A stretch of DNA of 64,000 nucleotides. Source: Cryptomeria japonica. Lineage: Eukaryota > Streptophyta > Pinopsida > Cupressales > Cupressaceae. Position numbers and translations under genes: made by a program. Each line of letters opens with the position of its first letter. Within the stretch, counting starts at the first letter, position 1. Of the stretch, positions 43,833 to 54,237 are shown piece after piece. The notes beneath the pieces are model-generated. The model searched no databases, had not been told where the DNA came from, and saw only the letters and a program-made list of their open reading frames with translations. Location of the stretch: the NCBI RefSeq assembly GCF_030272615.1, contig NC_081414.1, positions 910,665,009 through 910,729,008 of the forward strand, in the 5' to 3' direction.

Positions 43833-46130
43833 ATCCAATCTATAGAGAATCATGGATAGATAAGAGGTCCCTCTCCCTAATAAAATGGTCTGCAACTGAA
43901 GATACAAATATGGAGAAGGTCTCATAGATAGTTATCAATAGAACTAAACAATGGTTGAGCCAGAGGGTAAGGCCTAGCATATCAAAAATGAAACAGAAGG
44001 AGTCCACCTCAAGGGTACCTCAGTGAAGAGGCCATAAGGAATACGCTTGAAAGACAAGGTCAGCCTCAAGGCAAAATACCTCTACCAACCTAGGTGAAGA
44101 AGACAAGCCACAAGAGAGCACTAAGGACTTATTGAAGAAACTCCAGGAAAAGATGAGGGATTCTGAACTATTGAAGAAGGCTACAGAACTAGGGGTGACC
44201 AATGGGCTGGGCACAGTGCCACTCACCAAAGTTCTCCCACCAAGGATGGCTATAGGCCACACCAAAGGAGAGGGTACCTAGGAACAAGAAGAGAATGTAG
44301 AAGCCACTGAGAAGGTAGCCACTTAGCCACCTTCTATAGGTATACCAAGTGCTCTAGGCACCACTGCTCCTGCACCATGATTAGTCAATGTATCTATACG
44401 GCAGCCCAGAGTGCAAGGCTTCACATCTGCTACTAAAGGGGTAAAAGTTAGAAACATTAAGTCTGACTCCGATCAAGAAGAGGAGGATTTTGAGCAACAA
44501 TGGCCGCTAGAAGTTGAAGGGGGTGAAGCAGAAGACATATTGAATGAAAGGTTGATCCTAACCCCCCAAGATCAAGAAGACCTTATAAAGGATATAGCAG
44601 TCAGGCAAGCCGAGATGGAGCCAGGTGATGAAGAAATGAAATTCAATGAAGAGGTTAGTGGCAAGGTAGGGGAATTACGCAGACAACAAGCTCTGCAAGC
44701 TAATCTAGCCCGCCAAATCTCCTCACCCCAACATCTTGGGAAAGAGCGAGCCGAAGTGAGAGATGAAGCAGAAGAGCAGGCAAAGGTCCATGTCATAACT
44801 ATGGATATTGTATCACATCAAGGTGATAAGGATGAAGATATACCGCAATGGTTGGAGTTTACCTTCGGAAATAAAAAGAGGAAAGTGGAACTCCTAGAAG
44901 TCACTCTACAACAAGTAATCACTGAGGAACCTCCAAAGGTTAAAAGGCTGAAAACCATCCATCATCTATCAAAAACAAATTTCGGTGAGGTGATTGTAGA
45001 TGTGGCAGTACCACATGAAGTCGAAGGACAGGTCTCCCCCAAGTATCAAATATCTCTGGTGAATCTAGGTAGGCAAACCAAGTGGGGAGAGTTAGATACC
45101 TTGGAGCTGGCCACAAGTGTTGTTAGAGGGCACGTGGAAAAAGAGCATACCTCAAATATGGAGCTTAAGGCTCAACTTGGGAAATATAAATAGCTCCTGA
45201 TAGAAATGTATAAACCTCTAGACTCTTGTAGAATGGATGACCTGCCTTCAACCTCATCACTGCTAGAGGGAGAGGTAAAGGCACTACTAGAGGTGAGACG
45301 AGTGGGTGGTGTCACCAAATCTTGGACCCAGGTAAATGCGGCCAAGATTAGATTGTTTCTGCAAAATACAATAGAAATATACCGTAAGGCAGTATAGGCA
45401 GGCAAAGCTTTGGCAACATGCTCCACACAATGGGAATGGAAGGAGAACACCTTTAATAAATAGCTCTGAGTTTTGAAAAAGATACTACGATTAGGAGAAG
45501 AGCTGATAGTAAAAGAAGACCTCTTAGGAGGGGATAGTTGTGAGAATTTACAGTCTTACATATACATTTTGGAGCCAAAAATAAAGATGTGTCAGCAGTA
45601 TATCAAGGAGATGACTAGCATTCGCGACCCTCTCCTCAGGGAGATTTTGTCATATGAGAATTTTGTGGCAAATATACTGGGACCTTTTGGCCTCAGAATA
45701 GCTGATACCGAAATAATGGATCAGTAGCAAGTTTTGAATCAATGGGATGCATATGAGGTGCAAAACCTAGGACCTATCGCCCAGTTTGATGTCGCCCTTA
45801 TGGATAGATACATACAGTTGATTACTCAGTGTTAAGAGGTGGTGGATACAGTAAAGGAGTTAGAGGAACAAGGAGCACATGTAGATGAGGCTTTGAAGAA
45901 ATATAAATTTAGAATTAAGCATGTAGCCAATCCTCCAGTCCAAGCAGTGGCATGTATAATTGAAAATTATAAGGCTTTTACCAAGAAATAAAAAGATAAG
46001 CACACAATTGCTAAAGATAGCAAAGCTTTTTCTTGTATTTTAAAAATTGTTGCTCCTACTCAAGTTCTAGTTTTGAGAGAAATTTTGCATGATTATGAAA
46101 AATGTGACTCACCAAGTAGGGTTTTCATAG
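43833..46130 (+). pseudogene. LTR-encoded long ORF of X, copy B, C-terminal part
   Basis: Resumes in the same frame as 34671-36135 once Z and one ACTTG are discounted. Charged region SDSDQEEEDFEQQW (about 44463), a Glu/Gln/Arg-rich stretch likely to form coiled coil (44520-44790), and a candidate nuclear localisation signal KKRKV (44873-44887) with a second basic cluster KVKRLK (44938). The last third has LSYENFVANILGPFGLRIAD and EEQGAHVDEALKKYKFRIKH. About a dozen nonsense codons, nearly all at Gln- or Trp-type positions. One extra A near 46101 shifts the end; allowing for it, the stop TAG 46128-46130 equals the copy A stop. The 260 residues at 44411-45193 are open. Total frame about 1,250 codons. 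Confidence 0.8.
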
Positions 46131-47011
46131 TGTTCATGTAATCCCCATTTTGTAGTTGTTAAGTGGAATATCGAGGCATAAATTTGCAAGTTAACTGTGA
46201 CTCCTAGAGCCAGTTCTTAATTTAGAGTAGAGTTATTTCCTAGATAGTCAGGTGGGAAACATCTATAAATTGAGAAGTTAGGTTCATTTGTAAGGGTCCC
46301 AAATTGATGATTTGTGGCCTACTTAGAGATTTTAGAATACTTTGCAGATTGTTAAGAAGTTTGAGTTATTTCTGTTATACATTCATGGAGATTAATATGA
46401 AAACCAGCTTGTAGATTACCTAATCTACATTTATATTCTACCAAATTGTTTTGTGTAATCGAGTAACATCTATTGTTTGAGTTAGCAACGTGGTAATCTT
46501 TTTGTCTATCATGTTATGAATCATATTGTGCATGTCAGTGGTGTATGAGAATTACTGTGATAGGCCATATTGTTGATGATTTTATTTCCACAGATTTGTG
46601 AAATTCATGATTTTGCAAGTTTTCTGGAGGTCCGTTGTTGAATGCTAACTTGGATAATATTTGATAATTGCTTGGATTGTAGGGAACTAATTGAATAGTT
46701 TATTAAGTTGTCATTGTATTGATATTTATTGTTATTTTCTTATTTTCCTTACGCTTCGCATTTTATTTCCCCAGAGAATCTTAAATCATAAAATACAAAA
46801 AGGAGGAAGCGCAATTATCTGTAACCAATGAGATTTAGCTCTAACCAGCAAGCCCCTTTATAGGTATAGCCATATCAACCATTGAGCTATCCATCACTGT
46901 CGAGACTACAGAGACCTTGGGGTAGTGAGTTCTTCCAAACTCATTACTTTTCAGGAGAGGTGGTGAGTGTTTGCATAAACTACCTGGTTGTTGGTGGGTG
47001 TGTCAAAACAC
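46131..47011 (+). other. Non-coding tail of X LTR copy B
   Basis: Counterpart of 24983-25866; no gene. Confidence 0.7.
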
Positions 47012-47020
47012 ATGTCAATA

Positions 47021-47025
47021 GGTTC
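47021..47025. repeat. X target-site duplication, right (GGTTC)
   Basis: Partner of 21058-21062. Confidence 0.9.
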
Positions 47026-47550
47026 TCCAAAAATTCCTTACAAACTTCTTGTCCCTGTCAGATACAATACTCAAATGCAACCCATGGATTCTAACAATCT
47101 CTTTGAAGAATAATCCTGCAATATAGCTAGCTTCATTTATGGTTTTACGAGGAATAAAGTGAGCCATCTTACTAAACTTGTCTACCACAACAAACACATT
47201 GTCATGACATGTCTTTGTCTTGGGTAATCCCATCACAAAGTCCATACTCAAACTTTCCCATGGTCTACTTGGTATAGGCAAAGGTTGGCATAGCCCTGCA
47301 TTGGTTGAGACCCCCTTTTCTCTCTGTCACACAGTACAACTCTCCACAAACTTTCTGATATCAATTTGCATCCTTGGCCAAAAGTAAAATCTCCTATCTA
47401 GGTCCAAGGTATTATTTAGCCCAAAGTGACCTCCTAAACCACCACTATGTTTCTCCTTTACTACATTATCCCTCATTGAACACCCAGGGATACATAATTG
47501 ACACCCCTTGAACAAAAGACCATCCTGCAAGGTGTAGTCAGAAAATTCTC
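47026..47550 (-). pseudogene. Y integrase N-terminal half
   Basis: H2C2 zinc region HSGGLGGHFGLNNTLDLDRR...FVESCTV, where the second Cys of the C-X2-C pair is a TGA. The catalytic core starts with SMDFVMGLPKT (Asp) and VSDRDKKFVRNFW (Asp), after which X interrupts. The Glu of the triad is at about 20965, on the other side of X. Confidence 0.9.
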
Positions 47551-47599
47551 CATGAAAAGCATTTACAAACTCATTGTATACCTTATATATTTCTTTGAA

Positions 47600-48211
47600 T
47601 TATTTGTCCTCTTCATACAATCCTTTGAGTGCTTCAACACCCATACTCTGGAACTGCACTTCTTGTACTATCAACACCCTCCTACTTAGAGCATCTGCAA
47701 CCTTATTGGCTACCCCTTTCATATGCTTGATGGTGAAGGTGTATGCTTGAATACTTTCAACCCATTTCATATGCATATGACTGAGCTTCTCCTGTCCATT
47801 CAAAAAACTAAGAGCATGATTATCAGTATACACAATAAATTCCTCAGGAAGCAAGTAATGCCTCCACTTTTTCAAAGCTTGTACCATGGCATACAACTCT
47901 AAATAATATGAAGAATACTTCCTCTTTTCTTCATTTAGTTTTTCACTAAAAAAGGCCACCAGTCTCCCCTCTTGGTTCAATATTGCTCCTATAGCCAACC
48001 CACTTGCATCACATTCAATGGTGAAGACCTTACTAAAATCAGGCAATACTAGGACTGGGTACTTGGCAACTTTATGTTTTAAACACTCAAAACTCTCATT
48101 TGCTTCTTTGGTCCATACAAGCTTCATCTTACAACCACCTTTGATGGTTTCCAATATAGGTGCACAAATATCACAATGATTTTTAATGAATTTCCTATAA
48201 AATGTTGCCAA
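47600..48211 (-). pseudogene. Y RNase H and integrase linker
   Basis: 203 open residues: ATFYRKFIKN (RT connection), FTIECDASGLAIGAIL (Asp), YYLELYAMVQAL (Glu), IVYTDNHALSFL (Asp) and VANKVADALSRR (Asp). All four RNase H acidic residues are kept. Confidence 0.92.
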
Positions 48212-48224
48212 ACCATGAAAACTT

Positions 48225-49250
48225 CTTACCTCTCCTGCTATCTTAGGTGTAGGCTAGTTCAAAATAGCCTCTACCTTGGAAGAATCCATCTTCAAGTCAC
48301 CCTTAGAGATGACAAAGCCTAAGTACACCAACTCCTACTTCATGAAGTCACACTTTTCTAAATTTATCATCAACTTCTTCTCTTGCAGCCACTTCAAGAC
48401 TATCTCCAAGTGTTTCAAGTTCTCCTCCTTTCTCTTACTAAACACCAATATGTCATCAAGGTAGACTACCATAGATTTCCCTATAAACTCTTACAACACT
48501 TCATTCATTAGTCTCATAAAGGTGCTAGGGGCATTTGAAAGACCAAAAGGCCATCACAATCCACTCATACAACCCTTTTTTGGTTTTAAATGAAGTCTTC
48601 CACTCATACCCCCTCTCTTATCCTTATCTGATGGTATCCACTCTTGAGATCAATCTTGGAGAAATAGGTAGCTCCCCCCAAATAATCCATTAGATCCTCT
48701 ATCCTAGGAATGGGAAACCTATATCTGATGGTTATCCTATTGATAGCCCTAGAATTAGTGCAAAGCATCCATTTCCCATCCTTCTTTGGGGCTAAAATAG
48801 TAGGTACTGTACATGGGCTAAGGCTCTTTCTCACCAACCCTTTATCTAGGGGCTTCTGAATTTGCCTAGCTATCTCTTCATTCTGTTGTGGGGTCATTTT
48901 ATATGTTTCCTTGTTAGGGAGTACTACTCCTAATATAAGGTCAATCTGATGACTAATATCTCTGATAGGTGGTAGGGAATCAAGTATGTCTTCTACAACC
49001 ACTCCTTTGTACCTCTCTAGCATCTCCCTGACCACCTTAGGTCCTCCCTTACTCACACCCTTCTTCCTTTCTTCCTTGGGATTCACAATCAAAGCAAAGC
49101 CTACCCCACCTTCCTCCTTTAGTGTATCAAGGAATTCTTTTTCCCCTACCATCATCACACTATATCCTACATGTTGTAGGTCCCCTTCTACAACTGACTA
49201 TATCCTAAAAGTCACACCATCCTTTTGGAAAGAGTAAGCATTCTTTTCTT
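48225..49250 (-). pseudogene. Y reverse transcriptase
   Basis: SHQIDLILGVVLPNKETYKMTP, LVRKSLSPCTVPTILAPKKDG, NRITIRYRFPIPRIEDLMD and YFSKIDLKSGYHQIRI in an open stretch (48604-49158). After a frameshift, SFKTKKGLYEW and VVYLDDILVFSKRKEE follow, with the YLDD motif intact (about 48452-48463). LGFVISKGDLKMD comes next. Confidence 0.92.
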
Positions 49251-49760
49251 CATCATGATGAGCCTTTATGTCAAACTGCCATGGTCTTCCAAGAAAAAGA
49301 TGGCAAGCATCCATTAGAAGGATGTCACACAAAATTTTATCCTTATACCCCCCCAATACTGAACTCTACCCATGCTTGTTCATTGATGAGTATGTGTTGC
49401 CCTTTTTTCAACCAACTGACCCTATATGGATAACTATGAGGTATTCTCTCCAAGTTCAACTTCTTTACTGCTTCCAAAGATACAATGTTATCATTAGACC
49501 CTGAATCTATGAGAACTTTAAAAACCTTACCTTGAATCTTCCAGTTGACTCTAAACAAAGCCTTTCTTTGGGGTGGCTCAATCTTCACTGGTTCTTTTAG
49601 CAGCATCCTTTTGATCATCAGGATCTCTCCCATCTCTGATGTCAAATTCACTTCAGGAGATGTCACACTCCTTGCATCTTCTTGAGTCAAAGTAGTTCTC
49701 CTCTCACCACCCTAAGAAGTTGAAGCCTTCTCTGGACACTTGTAGGTCGAGTGCCCCATC
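49251..49760 (-). pseudogene. Y aspartic protease
   Basis: FKVLIDSGSNDNIVSLEAV holds the DSG active site; YRVSWLKKGQHILINEQAWV and MDACHLFLGRPWQFD are typical of chromovirus protease. Confidence 0.9.
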
Positions 49761-50722
49761 TGATTGTAGTTATAGCATCTCATACTAGAGAACTTGGATC
49801 CTCTCCCTGATCCATTTGTCCCACCTCTTCCATTAGGTCTTCTCCCATGGTAGCCTCCTCTGCTACTTGAGTCCCCAACTTTCTCTCCTTGGCTAGACTC
49901 ACCACTAGACCTTTGGTTAGTACTTCTTCCTCCAAAACTGCCTTTGCCTCTGAAACTTCTCCCTCCTTTACCTCTATTACCCTACTCACCTCTTCTTTTT
50001 AGTTTCTCTTCTGCCCTTGGGCCAATTGAAAACACTTGTTCACTATCTTTGGTGCCAAGATGTTGACCTCATCTTGGATGTTCATCCTTAGACCATTCAC
50101 ATACCTAGCCACTTTCTCTGACTCCTCTTCTTGTCTCTTTGATCTGAGACTAAGTTTATGAAACTCCTCCGTATATGCATTCATATCAAGGTCTCTTTGT
50201 CTGAGGTTCTGCAACTTTTTATACATCTGCATTTCATAGTCAATGGGCATGAATTGTGCCTTGACTTTAGCTTTCATCCTTTCCCAAGAGGTTATCATAC
50301 TTTTTCCCTCCTTAACTCTCTCCCCTTGTACATAGTTCCACCATGTAAGAGAAGACCCCTTCAACCTTTTTTTTGCCAACTTAACTCTCTTGTCTTCAGG
50401 GATTTCTTTGTACTCAAAATGATTGGTCAATGCCTCAATCTAGTCTATCACCTCTTCTTCTTCCATACTTTCACTATAGATAGGCAACCCATCAACGGTG
50501 TCCCTATTGACTGACCTCAAGGCATCTACAAATTCCCTCTGATCTGTAGATCTCCTCTACCCGCTTAGGGGGTACCCCATCTTCTTTATCCCCTTCTTCA
50601 TCAATGTCAATTCCATCTTCCTTATCCTTACCCTTAGTCTTTTTCAATTCTTCAAGCTTGGACTCAAGCATCTCTTCAATCAACTTCTTCACCGCATCTT
50701 ATGACATACTCTTAGGAGGCAT
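49761..50722 (-). pseudogene. Y gag
   Basis: Starts MPPKSMS at ATG 50722-50720, about 77 bases after the PBS, then a stop. Gag core: GSSLTWWNYVQGERVKEGK, FMPIDYEMQMYKKLQNLRQ and MNAYTEEFHKLSLR (49999-50430), preceded by a frameshift near 50550. The C-terminus is Arg/Gly/Ser-rich with a zinc knuckle CYNYNQMGHSTYKC (about 49741-49783) in which the second Cys is Tyr. Confidence 0.9.
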
Positions 50723-50798
50723 TTTGTTAGCCCCTATTTCAATCCCTTCTTCTAAAATACACTGAGACCACACCACCCAAGCGATCTTCAAAATCCTA

Positions 50799-50810
50799 CT
50801 TTGATACCAA
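50799..50810 (-). other. Y primer-binding site, initiator tRNA-Met
   Basis: TTGGTATCAAAG on the minus strand, two bases after the LTR. Confidence 0.82.
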
Positions 50811-50812
50811 TA

Positions 50813-52453
50813 TGATGAGGAGCTCTGCAGCAGACTGGAAGGATAACCTTGAACCAACCAACCTCTAAGACTCACAAACTCAACCAAATCCCTACTTCCA
50901 AAGATCCTTACACAACACCAAGTCAAACAACAATTAAAAAGACACTAAACAACACCTTGGAAGACTCAAAGGCTCCAATATGTCCACTTACAAACAACTA
51001 ACACTCTCAAGTCTTGTGTGACTACACATACCCTTGCATACATGAGTGGGCTAGTACTAGGCTTTAGGGGTTTGAAAGGCCCACTTGACCAATTCCATAT
51101 AACAAACCTTGAAGGGGTGTTATCACAACACCTTAACACAAATGAAATATGATTTCATGGTTTAGACCCACCGGAACACCAATTTCGACTCACTTACCCA
51201 CAAACAGACCTAGTTGCAATTAGGCCTCCATTTGAAGGAATCGAATGATAATTTTTGACACCCTGAAGATCTAGGTGAACAAATTATATTTTTAGACACC
51301 CTTTTGGGAGTTCTCAACAATATTTCACTTTCTAGTACCAGACCAACTTGCAGATATCCCAACCTATACTGCACTAACAGACCTAATAGGGCTGTCAGGC
51401 CTAATTGACTGAACACCTTTCACAAAATTGCTTGGTTCTCCTAATTGGTGACAATCACTGACCATGAAATGTTATGTAAACCTCCAAAATACTCTTCTAC
51501 CACATTCAAACCCCTTTCCAGTGCTCTACCACTCAATTCTCACACATTGCGCTCATCAAATTGGTATGTCACATAGAGATGCTAGACCTAGGGTTAGTTC
51601 TCCATCCTATTCGCCATGTTGTGTCCTCTTAATGGCTTTAGGAATTGACATATGATATAGTGGCCTATAATCTTCTATAATGGTAGAATTTTGAGTTAAG
51701 GATTGATAAGCCAAAACCCATTATTACAATCAAACCCTAGGGGTTTGAGGGTTTTAGGCTACCCGATAGAGATTTGCTTGTAGAATGGGGCAGTGATAAC
51801 TTCAAGAATTCAAACTGAATGAAAAACAAAGTTAAAACAATCTATTTTTAGGATCTATGTGCTGATCATTCTTGCCAATCCACCTTCAGTATGCAATCAA
51901 CATAAATTAGATGGTTTTCCGAGTTTCTAATAGTTTTGATGCTTCAATTTCCTTTTCAAATCAACCAAAATCAACCCACATACATCTTTCGATGTTTTGG
52001 TCCCTTAAATATTTCACATCCAAATAAACACAACCTCCTCCAACTATTTTTCAAATGGATAGGACCGTTGGAGAATCACAACTTACAAAAAGTGCAAAAT
52101 TGTCATGACAACAAATTGACAATATGATAATTTTTGCATTATTCAACCAACTTAGACTCCTGACTATCATAGTCCCCCAAAATGATTAAATTTTATTCTA
52201 AAACATAAAAAATGACTCAAATAAACCTTTGGCCACTTGATCCCTCAATTTAGACCATTGTGACCCTTATTGACTCAATTTGCTCTACAAGACCCTAGGT
52301 GACAATTTGACCCATACATGGACAAACTTGTCACACTCCTAGGATAGTGAATTACAAAAAAGGACCCATAGGGTCTTATTACATTCATTCTAGGCTAATA
52401 CAAGATCATCTTGTTCTTGGTCCATTCCTCCATAGGTAGGTGCTCCTGCACCA
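50813..52453 (-). repeat. Y 5' LTR
   Basis: 1,641 bp, pair of 18586-20192. Confidence 0.9.
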
Positions 52454-52458
52454 CACTT
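52454..52458. repeat. Y target-site duplication, right (CACTT)
   Basis: Partner of 18581-18585. Confidence 0.88.
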
Positions 52459-52742
52459 CCCTTTCAAAATTAAATAAATTTAAATTTACTTAATTTCCCA
52501 TCTTAAATAAATTCAAATTTATTTAATTTCCCATCTTAAATAAATGAAACTAATATTTTATTTATTGGATCTATGCAATTCACTCTTACCTTATCCCTCC
52601 ACCTCATCAATCCATGTACAATATAGGTCCTCCCCGCTCAATTTTTTTCAACCATTGATATTTTCAATTAATCTCCACCATTGATCAAATATAATATGAG
52701 GCATAAAGATAATACCTTCACACTTTCATTTCACCCTTGCTA
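52459..52742. other. AT-rich spacer, no gene
   Basis: Contains two copies of AATTTCCCATCTTAAATAAA near 52495 and 52528. It is the continuation of 17696-18580 across Y. Confidence 0.7.
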
Positions 52743-52747
52743 GCATC
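52743..52747. repeat. Solo LTR target duplication, left (GCATC)
   Basis: GCATC, repeated at 54233-54237. Confidence 0.9.
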
Positions 52748-54232
52748 TGTTGGCATATGTGCAGAGTTTGATGACATGATAATATTGTATGTTGTCATTG
52801 ATGTCAATATGCTAAAGTATGAACCGACATATTAAAGTTAGAAAACTGGCAAGAGAACTAGTATGATGATGTGAACCGGTATATATGAAAAAGTGAAGCG
52901 GTATGTTTGTTCAAAGTGAACCGGTATGTTGGAATGAGAACTGGTATATGTGAAGTTTTGTATCAGGGTTTCATTTGGCATGACTACCGGTTGGTAGTCT
53001 CAGCTTCAGGGTTTCTAGTTGATGCATTGCCTGTGTGATTCAACCGATGACATCTTCTAATGAGTTAGCATTGTAATGAAGATCAGATCGTGTTGCCACG
53101 TCAGCCTTGTGCACGTGAAGGATTTTCTTGAGGATCTTGCATGAAGAAGATTGATCCTATCCACCTTGGGAATGTGTGAAGTCTCTGTAAATAGTGGAGA
53201 GCACGTGATGGGTTATCAACCTCCTGAAGTGGCAAATAATGAATGTTGGAGAACATCTTGAGATTTGTTCAAGACTATTGTATTCAATGTGATATGGACA
53301 GGATTGAACCGACTGAATTGTTAAACCTAAATGTTTAGGGTTTAGGGTTTATGCTACTGACCTATCTATTTCCTATAAGGTCGATGATGTTTTTCATTTT
53401 GAAGTTGTTGGCAAATGTTATGTGTATCCAAGTAAAGAGATACTTGATTCTTGCCAGACCAGAGAAGTGTGTTGATACCTGTAGAGTGTAATTGCAGAAG
53501 AAAAGGAGCTAAAGAGGATCTGCCTTGGTATTGTGTGTTGTTATCAGATCAGTGTATTACCTATTGACTTCTAACCATTTCAGCAGTTGGAAAATCCCTT
53601 AACCGGGTAGCTTTAATAGGCTTTTGTGTAAATCCTTTAACAGGGTGACTCAATTCAATGAGCTCTTTAAATCCTCTTACGAGGTAACCTTTAACAAGGT
53701 TCTAACCTTTAACCGGGTGATCCGTAGCAGGATCAGTTCCTAGCAAAACCTATTGTAAAATCCTTAACCGGATTAGGCTCCTAACAGAGCGGACTTAAGA
53801 AGAGTTCAAAGAACATCTTGTGGGTATTCATCCCCACCGTGGTTTCTCCTAGTTGGGTTTCCATGTGAAAAATCAATGTATCATGTGTGATGATTTTCAT
53901 GTAATGGTTTACTGTTTTATGTTAAGCGGTAATGCAAGTTGATTCAATTATCTTAAGCATTTCTGATGTATTACTTTCTTAAGCTTAAGGGTGAAGTGAA
54001 AATGAGATATTAGATTGTGTGGAGAGCTAAGAGTTACCGGTTTATGTCTTTTACATTCTCACTGTGTTTTCCCGGTAGTGCTCTGATTTAGATCGGTGTT
54101 ACTATTTACCAGTTAAGTGCAGTCTTTGCAGTCAAACCGGTTTAGGGAAAGTTTTTTTTGTCTGTACTGATTCACCCCCCACCCCCCCTCTTAGTACTAG
54201 TTTGGTACTAATTGTTCATCATTAATTCATCA
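52748..54232 (+). mobile_element. Solo Copia LTR
   Basis: 1,485 bp from TGTTGGCATATG to AATTCATCA with a perfect 5-bp duplication and no second LTR or internal region. Carries TTGTCATTGATGTCAA (52792-52807) near its start and GATTCACCCCCC plus CTCTTAGTACTAG near its end, as in the other two Copia LTRs. It is a remnant of LTR-LTR recombination. Confidence 0.93.
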
Positions 54233-54237
54233 GCATC
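54233..54237. repeat. Solo LTR target duplication, right (GCATC)
   Basis: Partner of 52743-52747. Confidence 0.9.

Larger units (their letters stand above)
21063..47020 (+). mobile_element. X: giant Gypsy element with a protein-coding LTR
   Basis: Inserted in Y integrase with TSD GGTTC. The 5' LTR (21063-25875) starts TGTTA and ends ACA. The primer-binding site matches tRNA-Asn. A single-frame gag-pol runs 25867-32517, and a second LTR (about 33463-47020) is itself interrupted by Copia element Z. Without Z and the 1.0-kb deletion in LTR A, the element would be about 19 kb with LTRs of about 5.8 kb. Each LTR carries a TATA box, GC-rich repeats and one long reading frame. Pol order is protease, RNase H (intact acidic residues), RT, degenerate RNase H, integrase. 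The dead second RNase H plus an extra RNase H recalls the Tat lineage; the order does not match the one I know. Confidence 0.9.
33463..47020 (+). repeat. X 3' LTR (copy B), interrupted by Z
   Basis: Ends GTCAATA, where copy A ends GTCAACA (the terminal CA has mutated). It is followed at once by TSD GGTTC. Net length without Z and one ACTTG is about 5,861 bp, close to copy A once its 1.0-kb deletion is added back. The start is uncertain: TGTTAGG at 33463 fits length and the TGTTA start, but the first 80 bp or so do not align well with copy A. Confidence 0.82.
18586..52453 (-). mobile_element. Y: chromovirus-type Gypsy element, split by X
   Basis: Two LTRs of about 1.6 kb (18586-20192 and 50813-52453) in the same orientation, a perfect 5-bp duplication, a primer-binding site for initiator tRNA-Met and a polypurine tract. 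Minus-strand order is gag, zinc knuckle, protease, RT, RNase H, integrase and chromodomain, which defines a chromovirus. Integrase is interrupted between FVRNFW and LGTNFS by element X; removing X leaves an element of about 7.9 kb. Many stops and some frameshifts mean it is dead. The chromodomain suggests the element once targeted histone-marked chromatin, known for the group. Confidence 0.92.
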
